Source of the DNA: Bacteroidales bacterium
GTDB lineage: Bacteria > Bacteroidota > Bacteroidia > Bacteroidales > UBA932
Assembly (NCBI GenBank): GCA_017477245.1
Contig: JAFUWY010000027.1
Location: 1 to 64,000 of the forward strand
Reading direction: 5' to 3'
Length of the DNA: 64,000 bases
Position numbers and translations under genes: made by a program. Below the pieces are notes generated by a model, which ran no database searches, was not told the DNA's origin, and worked only from the letters and a program-made list of their open reading frames with translations. This document shows positions 57,378 to 64,000 of the stretch, one piece after another. Numbering within the stretch: position 1 is the stretch's first letter; every line of letters starts with the position of its first letter.

Positions 57378-57411
57378 AAAAGACCTGCACCTGGATGGAT
57401 GCAGGTCTTTT
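57378..57411. terminator. bidirectional intrinsic terminator
   Basis: A perfect 12-bp stem (AAAAGACCTGCA at 57378-57389 with TGCAGGTCTTTT at 57400-57411) with a 10-base loop. It separates the DUF362 gene from the convergent GH3 operon and has T-runs in both directions. Confidence 0.9.
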
Positions 57412-57432
57412 CACTCCAAGCAGACAAGGCCG

Positions 57433-59406
57433 CTAATAGTTGAGACCGAAGCCGTAAGGAATCAAGGCGTAGCCTTCGTCCTCGAGGAAACTCGGTACAT
57501 CTTCCTTATTGTTCTCAACCGCCTCCTGGGAAGCCGGGAGGCCGAACGGCATCTTGCCGCTGGGGTTGAATCGACCTGTCAGAACGTCCATCACCGCAGG
57601 CAGCGTCGTACCGAAAGTGGCGAGCCAGGTCTGTGAAGCAGGCCCCTTCAGTTCGGAGAGCACCCAAGGTTTGCTGCAATTGACGAGGATGACCGTCGGT
57701 CTTCCGGCAGCGATGCGATTGACATAGTCAACATCTATCCCATTGGCGGACAGAAGATTGACAATTGGCGAATCCCCTGCCGTGCCACCAAGGAAACCAC
57801 CTCCCGTCGAGGGGGTGAGCCAAAGTACGGCGACATCTGCCTCATTCACCTTCGCGACGAAACGGACCGGCCAGGTATTCTCCTGCAGAACGGTTGCAGA
57901 ATGGCCGCCGTCTCGGGAATTGCCGAGACGTTCGAAATAGACCTTGGTCCCCGCCTTGAGCGGAAGCAGGGAATTCTCATTGCGCATCAGGACGATGGAT
58001 CTCCGGAAAGCTTCCGCCGCCAGTGTCTGGTGTTCCTGGCTGTTCGCAACAGCCTCGGCATTGTCCGGATCGACATACGGATTCTCGAACAGTCCGAGTT
58101 CGAATTTCTCCACCAACAGGCGGGTGACTGAACGGTCGATCTGCTCGTCCGTAATCATCCCCTTGTCATAGGTCTCACGCAGATTCTTGAGATCCACACT
58201 TCCGGAGAAAAGGTCCGTACCAGCGCTGACGGCCTTCTGGTAGCGCTCCGGGATGGTCAGATCCTCAACGCCCCAGGGCATCCCGTCGATCGGACCCGTA
58301 TCGGAATTGACCAGACCCCGAAAACCCAATTTCCCACGGAGAACCTCGGTGAGCAGGCCGTAATTGAAGGCAGAACCCACTGCCTCGTATTCCGTCCCGT
58401 ATGGACGGGCATAGTAAGGCATGATTGCAGACACACCGGCCTCAACGGCCGCCTGGAAAGGCTTGATGTGATAGTCGAACATCCCGCCCGGATAGACGAG
58501 ATTCCTTCCGTAGGAGAAATGTGAGTCCCACCCCTTCATCTCAGCGCCGCCGCCGGGAAAATGCTTCATGGTCAGGGCAACGGAACCTGTGCCCAGCGTT
58601 TCCCCTTGGAAGCCCTGGACCAAGGCCCGGGCAATTTCGGCCACGCGGTCCGCATTCTCGCCGAATGTGCCTTCGATACGGTTCCAACGCGGTTCTGTGG
58701 ACAGATCAAGTTGGTACATATAGCCTTTGCGTATACCACAAGCGACCCACTCCTCGGCAGCCGTGCGTGCAAAAGTCCGGATCAGGTCCAAATCGTTGGT
58801 AGCCGCCAGGCCCAGGGTTCCGGGCCATTGGGTCAGGTAGCTGTTGCCGACGTTGAGCCCCATCGAATTGTCCACCGCCACATGGTTGCGCGGATTGGAG
58901 GCGAAGATGACAGGGATACCCAACCGGGAACGTTCCGCCACTTCCTGGACGTTGTTCGTCCACTCAGCCATCGTACGGGCCGGCGCATTGGCCCGGAGGA
59001 TGAAATGTCGGAGATTGCGTTCCAAGATCCCCTTCGTCGTGCCTGATGCATTGATTTTTTCCTCCGCAAGTTCGACTCCGGTAAAGATATTCCGCCGCGT
59101 GACGGCGTCCTCCTCGTTGAGTTCGCTGGTCGCGGAAGACTTCATGTTCATCTGGGTAATCAGCATGAATCCCAGCTTTTCCTCCAAGGTCATCTGCCCC
59201 AGGAGGTCTGCTGCGCGGTCTTCCGGCGTCAGGCGCCAGTCTTCATACGGGTCCAGTTTCGCATTCTTGTTCAAGTCCTTGAAACTGTAGCCGTTCTTTT
59301 CAATGAGTTGAACGGTACGCGTGCCGAGTTCCGGCTGGACATACTGCCTGCCTGAGCAGCCGGCAAAGAGCAATAAGCCCGCTGTCAAAACGGATACGAT
59401 TCTCAT
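57433..59406 (-). CDS. glycoside hydrolase family 3 lipoprotein
   Basis: 657 residues, signal MRIVSVLTAGLLLFAGC (Cys17). The TIM barrel includes KHFPGGGAEMKGWDSHF and the nucleophile Asp369 in GFRGLVNSDTGPIDG. The C-terminal alpha/beta sandwich follows (VILVNCSKPWVLSELKGPA). The EF-hand-like LNKNAKLDPYEDW (about 45-57) probably binds calcium. Such enzymes remove terminal glucose, xylose or related sugars. Last gene of the five-gene operon. Confidence 0.94.
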   Translation of the reverse strand: MRIVSVLTAGLLLFAGCSGRQYVQPELGTRTVQLIEKNGYSFKDLNKNAKLDPYEDWRLTPEDRAADLLGQMTLEEKLGFMLITQMNMKSSATSELNEEDAVTRRNIFTGVELAEEKINASGTTKGILERNLRHFILRANAPARTMAEWTNNVQEVAERSRLGIPVIFASNPRNHVAVDNSMGLNVGNSYLTQWPGTLGLAATNDLDLIRTFARTAAEEWVACGIRKGYMYQLDLSTEPRWNRIEGTFGENADRVAEIARALVQGFQGETLGTGSVALTMKHFPGGGAEMKGWDSHFSYGRNLVYPGGMFDYHIKPFQAAVEAGVSAIMPYYARPYGTEYEAVGSAFNYGLLTEVLRGKLGFRGLVNSDTGPIDGMPWGVEDLTIPERYQKAVSAGTDLFSGSVDLKNLRETYDKGMITDEQIDRSVTRLLVEKFELGLFENPYVDPDNAEAVANSQEHQTLAAEAFRRSIVLMRNENSLLPLKAGTKVYFERLGNSRDGGHSATVLQENTWPVRFVAKVNEADVAVLWLTPSTGGGFLGGTAGDSPIVNLLSANGIDVDYVNRIAAGRPTVILVNCSKPWVLSELKGPASQTWLATFGTTLPAVMDVLTGRFNPSGKMPFGLPASQEAVENNKEDVPSFLEDEGYALIPYGFGLNY

Positions 59407-59415
59407 AACACTTGG

Positions 59416-60435
59416 CTAGTAATTCTTACGGACGATACTCCATTCAGGACGCTTCATCCGAAAATACTCATCATTCAGGAAAAGCGCGGATGAACCTGTG
59501 CGGCTTTTCAGCTGCCAGTCCAGCCACTCATGTACGGTCACGGCATAAGCGCCTCCGTGTTTCTCATAATAAGTACCTTCATGGCCATCCAGCGTATTGA
59601 TCATGACCACCGGGAGACCGCTGATCCGTTCGAAGTCCTTGGCTGCGTTCGGATAAGCGACATCTGCCGGCCCGCCGATCAGATACAGCATCGGGGTATG
59701 CAGATTCTCCAGGGCGGCCGGCGTGACGCCCTGCATGCTCATGTCCCCAATCCCGGAGTTGAGGATGACACAAGTACGGATGCGCGGGTCGTGAGCGACC
59801 CCCAGGACCTGGGCGCCGCCGCAAGACTGTCCCATCGCCGCGACCCGCCCCAAGTCCACAGTATGATAATACTCTGACTTCGGATTGGCGTTCTGGTCGG
59901 TCAACCAGTCCAGTGCCTCCAGGAGCATCCGCGGATAGGTCGCCTGCCGGGTCTGTCCCCCCTGGGCCTGCGTGCGCTGACGGCGCAGGTCCGCTTCCAT
60001 GGCACGCTTCTCCGCTTCGGTCAGATGCGGGACGACCTCGCCATTGGCCATGACCTGCGTCTTGGCCATATTGGAGGAACGCTGTAAAGTCCCGCGCCAG
60101 CGCGCAAAGAAGTCGGCTTCGTCATAAGGGCCGATGGCAACGGCAAGGTAACCGTAGGAACATACCTCGCTAAGGAGGTACCGCATCTGGATATTTTCAT
60201 TCGCACAACCGCCGTTGGCATAGAGGATGACGGGTAATTTACCGACCTCGCTGACAGCCGCCTTCAGGTCTTGCGGACGATATAAGGTAAAACGCTCGAG
60301 CGAGGCATCCTTGACGACCTGCGCCTTATACGGACCGGTCCCCCCTCCCTCGACGATCTGGGAACGGACGGTCTGCGCTTTTACAGCAAGGCTGCAGCAG
60401 ATCACTGCAGTCAGGATTACGCTGATTCTTCTCAT
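59416..60435 (-). CDS. secreted alpha/beta-hydrolase of unknown specificity
   Basis: 339 residues with signal peptide MRRISVILTAVICCSLAVKA. The oxyanion side is LPVILYANGGCANENIQMRY, the nucleophile is Ser204 in GQSCGG, the acid lies in GGPADVAYPN, and the likely His in LDGHEGTYY. It belongs to the dienelactone-hydrolase/chlorophyllase-like group. Its place in a glycan operon suggests removal of an ester group from a polysaccharide. It is 9 bases upstream of GH3. Confidence 0.85.
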   Translation of the reverse strand: MRRISVILTAVICCSLAVKAQTVRSQIVEGGGTGPYKAQVVKDASLERFTLYRPQDLKAAVSEVGKLPVILYANGGCANENIQMRYLLSEVCSYGYLAVAIGPYDEADFFARWRGTLQRSSNMAKTQVMANGEVVPHLTEAEKRAMEADLRRQRTQAQGGQTRQATYPRMLLEALDWLTDQNANPKSEYYHTVDLGRVAAMGQSCGGAQVLGVAHDPRIRTCVILNSGIGDMSMQGVTPAALENLHTPMLYLIGGPADVAYPNAAKDFERISGLPVVMINTLDGHEGTYYEKHGGAYAVTVHEWLDWQLKSRTGSSALFLNDEYFRMKRPEWSIVRKNY

Positions 60436-60441
60436 ATCCGC

Positions 60442-61353
60442 TTACCTGAGATTAGCCAGCCATTTCTCGAGCTCTGCCGTCCATTCGCGCTTGAAGCGGA
60501 ATGTATCCTTGAAACCCCAGCCGTGACCGCCTTCAGGATAGGTGTGCAGGACCGCTGGTACGCCGTTGCTGACCAGCGTGGTGAAGTACATGGCACTCTC
60601 TGTGACCGGGACGGTCGTATCGTCATAACTGTGCGCGATGAAGGCAGGCGGGCAGTCCTTGGTGACATGTAATTCGCAGGAGTAGAAATCCGCCTGCTCC
60701 TGTGTAGCATCCTTACCCAGCAGGAGGAAGCCGCGTCCAGGCACAAAACGGCCTTTGGTCGTAATGACCGGATAGAGCAGGATCTGAAAATCCGGACGGG
60801 TCTCGGGCGTATAGTGGACCGAGGCGCTGGCTGCCAGGTGACCTCCGGCAGAGCCGCCCATGATACCCAGCTTCTTGATCCCCCACTCTGCCGCACGTGC
60901 ACGCATCAGCTCAATGGCACGGTGAGCATCATGCAAGGGCACGTCGCAGTGCCCGTTGGGCATGCGGTATTTCAACACGGCGAAGGTGATGCCCAGGCTG
61001 TTGAACCAGTCGGCCATGTCCGTCCCCTCATGCGCGGCGGCCACATAGTTGTATCCGCCGCCCGGGCACATGATCACAGCCAGGCCGTTCGGATCCTTGG
61101 CCGGGAAGACCAGCAGTTCCGGGTCGTTGATGTTGCCGATCCGGCCTCCGAACATCGGCCGCTCTGGACCTTCCAGCCCATTACTGTCGGGTGCTCCATC
61201 CGGCCAGAGTTTCACGGTGATGTAGGCAGGCTCCTGAACACGGTTCCAGGTTCGTTCGCCCGCGGGCCGCTGAGCCCCGCCCTGCGCAGGATTCTGCGCG
61301 AGGACGAGGACAGGGACCATCATTGTAACCAAAAATGCAAAAATGCGTTTCAT
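60442..61353 (-). CDS. carbohydrate-esterase-like alpha/beta-hydrolase (BD-FAE/acetyl-xylan type)
   Basis: 303 residues, signal MKRIFAFLVTMMVPVLVLAQ. MCPGGGYNYVAAAHEGTDMA is the oxyanion region, Ser168 sits in GGSAGGHLAAS, Asp in HSYDDTTVPV and His in YPEGGHGWGF. Relatives de-acetylate xylan or remove feruloyl groups. It is 6 bases before the next operon gene. Confidence 0.88.
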   Translation of the reverse strand: MKRIFAFLVTMMVPVLVLAQNPAQGGAQRPAGERTWNRVQEPAYITVKLWPDGAPDSNGLEGPERPMFGGRIGNINDPELLVFPAKDPNGLAVIMCPGGGYNYVAAAHEGTDMADWFNSLGITFAVLKYRMPNGHCDVPLHDAHRAIELMRARAAEWGIKKLGIMGGSAGGHLAASASVHYTPETRPDFQILLYPVITTKGRFVPGRGFLLLGKDATQEQADFYSCELHVTKDCPPAFIAHSYDDTTVPVTESAMYFTTLVSNGVPAVLHTYPEGGHGWGFKDTFRFKREWTAELEKWLANLR

Positions 61354-61364
61354 ACCGGAGATCG

Positions 61365-62711
61365 CTAATTCAGTTGTTCCGTATAAGGTTCCGCTTCCGT
61401 GGAAGCCTTCCAGGGACCATCCTTGCCCTGACCGTTGGGATTGCCGAACTTGACGAAATTCGTCCAGTAATCCATCATCTTGTCGCTCAGGGCGAAGTCA
61501 TGGTCGGTCATAGGGCGCCAACTGCGGCCGAGGGAATGGAACATATACCATAGTTCTGCAGAATGGAAGGCGCCAGCGTCGTCGCCGGGCAGTTTGCGGT
61601 CGAAGTAATACTGATAAGCAGGCTGTTTGCTCTGCGTGGACCGAAGCGCACAGAATGCGTTGATACCTTCGCGCATATCACCCATATCATCACCGTTACT
61701 GCCGATCATGTAGGGGATGTCCAGAAGCTGGCCGGCGTGGGCAGCCTCGTCAAAGCCCATGGTCACCAGGTTTCCGTCCGGATGAGGGCCACCCATCCCG
61801 GTACGGACCTTAGAGAGTTCCTCCAGGGAAGCCGCACGCATTTTCGCAAGGCTGTCGAATCCGGCATCATCCATCAGCTTCTTACCACGTTCATCATAGG
61901 AACTCATCGGCGTCGCCGCGGAACCCCCGCCAAGGAAGCCACCCAAACCGCCGCCACTCTGGATTATAGCCTTGCTCACGAGACCCTTTGTGAGCGGCGA
62001 GGCGACCAGCGTCTTCACGCTGCCCGCTCCTGCGCTTTGGCCCATGATCGTAATCTGTTCCGGGTCGCCCCCAAAGGCTGCAATGTTGTTATAAATCCAT
62101 TTCAGGGCGGCAAGTTGGTCATAGATTCCCTGGTTGCCGGAACCGCCGAATCCATTCTCGGCCGTAAGTTCCGGATGGGAGAAGAAACCCAGCATACCGA
62201 GGCGGTAATTGATGGTGACCAGGATCACGCCACGTGTTGCCCACGCCTCACCGTCGAAGGCGACGTCATTACCGCAACCGCCGGCATAGGCGCCGCCGTG
62301 GATCCACATCGCCACGGGGAGCTTCGCCTCCGGATGCCCAACCGTTTTGGCCGGCGCCCAGACATTCAGGAAAAGGCAGTCCTCGCTGGTAGGAGGCAAA
62401 GGCTCCGGCTGGAACTCCTTGTAGTAGAAAGAGCCCGGCTGACGTCCGCGCTGGACGGACGGGGCCCCGAAGGTATCTGCCACACGTACCCCCTCCCAGG
62501 GTTTCACCGGCTGGGGCAGAGCAAAGCGCAGGTCTCCCACCGGGGCGGCCGCATACGGAACACCCTTGAAAATCATGACTTCGGGATTCTCGGTCAGTAC
62601 GCCGCGGAGCAAGCCTCCGTCGACCTTGACCGTATCGACCGGTTTCCCTTGGGAGCAAGCCGTCAGGACGGCTGCCAGGATGACAGAAAAGATAAGACGA
62701 CAGCGTTTCAT
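61365..62711 (-). CDS. type-B carboxylesterase lipoprotein
   Basis: 448 residues, lipoprotein signal MKRCRLIFSVILAAVLTAC (Cys19). EDCLFLNVWAP, MWIHGGAYAGG, Ser226 in IMGQSAGAGSV, the acid in IGSNGDDMGD and His in AFHSAELWYMFHSLG are all present. The GSNxDE acid position reads GSNGDD, a conservative change. It acts on esters, likely on a glycan or its aglycone. 12 bases separate it from the next gene. Confidence 0.92.
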   Translation of the reverse strand: MKRCRLIFSVILAAVLTACSQGKPVDTVKVDGGLLRGVLTENPEVMIFKGVPYAAAPVGDLRFALPQPVKPWEGVRVADTFGAPSVQRGRQPGSFYYKEFQPEPLPPTSEDCLFLNVWAPAKTVGHPEAKLPVAMWIHGGAYAGGCGNDVAFDGEAWATRGVILVTINYRLGMLGFFSHPELTAENGFGGSGNQGIYDQLAALKWIYNNIAAFGGDPEQITIMGQSAGAGSVKTLVASPLTKGLVSKAIIQSGGGLGGFLGGGSAATPMSSYDERGKKLMDDAGFDSLAKMRAASLEELSKVRTGMGGPHPDGNLVTMGFDEAAHAGQLLDIPYMIGSNGDDMGDMREGINAFCALRSTQSKQPAYQYYFDRKLPGDDAGAFHSAELWYMFHSLGRSWRPMTDHDFALSDKMMDYWTNFVKFGNPNGQGKDGPWKASTEAEPYTEQLN

Positions 62712-62720
62712 ATTCGATAT

Positions 62721-64000
62721 CTATTTAACATTCCAGATTGCAGTATCCTCGCCGGCAGCGGACTTGACCGTCACGGTGTTGCTGCCCTTGGCAAGTTTCA
62801 CACCCTCCCAACGGACCGTCGCGTAGGCATCGGTCTTGGCCGTGCCAACGAGTTTGCCGTTGAGATAGAGCTTGACGGAAGGAGCCGTGGAGAAGACCAC
62901 CACGTCCGTGGTGTCCTCTTCGCGCTCCGTGTAGTTTTTGGAGCAGAGGTGGAGCGTAGCCGCCTGCTTGTTCCAGTTGGCCTTGTAGAAGTAGAACGCA
63001 TCCTTGCGGGTCTTGCGGTCGTGGGTCACCAGGCCCTTGTCGTTCTGGTTCTCGGTATCGCCTTCCCTGCGCATCGAGGAGCCGAAGTCGAACATGTTCC
63101 AGACGAAGGAGCCCCAGACATAGTCCCGCTCGGCGATGGCCTTCCAGTCGTAGTAATGCAGATAGGTCTGCTTCTCCTCCGGGTGGAACCGGCCGCGGGA
63201 AGTGGACCGGACATCTACCTCGTCCGCCGGGCCATAGGCCGCCACGTGTTGGCGGACGCTGGCGCCGCCACCGTACTCGCTGATGCCAATCTTGTCGTCC
63301 GGATAGCGTGCGTGGTAGTCATCCATGAAGGGTCCGAAGTCAGCCACGGTGTCATAATACCAGCCGAAATACTTGTTCCAGGCCATCGCATCCGTGGTGT
63401 GGATGAACGGAAGTTCCTGGTCGGTCGCCTGGACGGTCATGCGCCCGGGATCCAGGCGATGAGCGATGTCATTGAGGTCGCCCACGATGGCATCGATCCC
63501 GTCGTGGACCTCGTTCTGGAGACCCCAGAAGCAGATTGACGGGTGGTTGTAGTTCTGGACGATCATCTCCTGAAGCTGGAGCCGGAGGTTGTCTTCGAAA
63601 GCCTGGGCGGCCACATAGCCGCTCACGAACGGGATTTCCTCCCAGACGACATATCCCCGCCTGTCCGCTTCGCGGAACATGAAGTGGGCCTGCGGATAGT
63701 GGGCCAGGCGGAGCGCATTCGCACCGATCTCGTCGAAGAAGTCAAAGTCGGCCAGATGGTTCTCCTCCTTGAGGGCCGAGGCGAGTTCCGCCCAGTCCTG
63801 GTGACGGCATACCCCCTGCAGTTTCAGGTGCTTGCCGTTGAGGAAGAAACCCTTCTCGGTATCCACCCAGAAATAGCGCAGGCCGATCTGCTCCTCGACA
63901 CGGTCCACTTCCTTGCCGTCCTTCTTGAGTACGGTGACAGCCTTGTACAGGTAAGGATCCTCCTTGCCATTCCACAGGTGCGGACGGTCCAGCCCGACAA
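62721..64000 (-). CDS. glycoside hydrolase family 2 (beta-galactosidase-like), C-terminal part
   Basis: The N-terminus lies beyond the right edge; about 426 residues are visible. IGLRYFWVDTEKGFFLNGKH, LQGVCRHQDWAELASALKEE and LRLAHYPQAHFMFREADRRG start the catalytic barrel; the acid/base is in CFWGLQNEVHDGID and the nucleophile in IGISEYGGGA. A DUF4982-like sandwich domain closes the protein (DVVVFSTAPSVKLYLNGKLV). It is the first visible gene of the operon with three esterases and GH3, separated from the next by 9 bases. Confidence 0.93.
   Translation of the reverse strand, partial: VGLDRPHLWNGKEDPYLYKAVTVLKKDGKEVDRVEEQIGLRYFWVDTEKGFFLNGKHLKLQGVCRHQDWAELASALKEENHLADFDFFDEIGANALRLAHYPQAHFMFREADRRGYVVWEEIPFVSGYVAAQAFEDNLRLQLQEMIVQNYNHPSICFWGLQNEVHDGIDAIVGDLNDIAHRLDPGRMTVQATDQELPFIHTTDAMAWNKYFGWYYDTVADFGPFMDDYHARYPDDKIGISEYGGGASVRQHVAAYGPADEVDVRSTSRGRFHPEEKQTYLHYYDWKAIAERDYVWGSFVWNMFDFGSSMRREGDTENQNDKGLVTHDRKTRKDAFYFYKANWNKQAATLHLCSKNYTEREEDTTDVVVFSTAPSVKLYLNGKLVGTAKTDAYATVRWEGVKLAKGSNTVTVKSAAGEDTAIWNVK

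Overview
The window looks like a chromosomal segment of a GC-rich gut-type Bacteroidales (phylum Bacteroidota). The evidence is phylum-specific: most intergenic regions carry a TAnnTTTG -7 box, often with TTG about 23 bases upstream; the primary sigma factor is the short 286-residue form; there is a PF14905-type outer-membrane barrel, many lipoproteins with secreted hydrolases, a 51-residue histone H1-like protein and the insertion-bearing MnmA of this phylum. Genus and species cannot be read from the sequence. The first ~5 kb and an islet at 23.6-24.6 kb are visibly AT-richer than the rest.

Layout. (1) 0-5 kb: a cut-off acetyltransferase, an HTH/zinc-ribbon regulator, a TonB-receptor-like barrel beside a membrane-anchored winged-helix regulator, and a methyltransferase. 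(2) 5-28 kb: an accessory stretch of small, mostly single-gene units in both orientations (methyltransferase with an ECF S component, Fic, YdeI-Lnu fusion, GyrI-like, acetyltransferases, esterases, rhomboid, nitroreductase, Gre factor, tannase, MFS, small lipoproteins, AlaX, PhzF). Between them lie many remnants: ATC hydrolase, RadC, an aldo/keto reductase joined to a flavodoxin, DUF6440, AraC and ElaA. Several lost an internal segment. (3) 28-44 kb: conserved housekeeping genes: PreA, a ClC channel, rpoD-argS-ygiQ, an HtrA protease divergent from dnaN-exonuclease, NhaA, tRNA-Thr, a cysteine desulfidase-family protein, and HU next to an H1-like protein. (4) 44-57 kb: YpfJ metalloprotease, an HI0933-family flavoprotein, GH127, the 4.5S SRP RNA, sanA-cdd, mnmA, a membrane-bound HTH regulator, a beta-propeller lipoprotein, flavodoxin, a VanX-type dipeptidase, a phosphoesterase, glutathione peroxidase and DUF362. 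(5) 57.4-64 kb: a five-gene minus-strand operon GH2 / carboxylesterase / acetyl-esterase type / alpha-beta hydrolase / GH3, a glycan-degradation locus that continues past the right edge.

Most notable. A 297-bp palindromic element with imperfect 39-bp terminal inverted repeats sits in frame inside ygiQ and adds about 95 residues; its core recurs in a repeat block between nhaA and tRNA-Thr, where the tRNA 3' end is mirrored in a perfect 23-bp inverted repeat. The fic gene carries three 21-bp repeats encoding the linker before its DNA-binding domain, and the same three-unit, 21-bp array lies just before its promoter. Three promoters are embedded in perfect palindromes, and at least six genes have a -7 box only 4-7 bases from the ATG, suggesting leaderless mRNAs. 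Domain fusions (YdeI-Lnu, TIGR04076-GNAT, GNAT-hydrolase, PreT-like domain on PreA) and an in-frame nonsense codon in a small membrane gene add to the picture of an actively remodelled accessory region.
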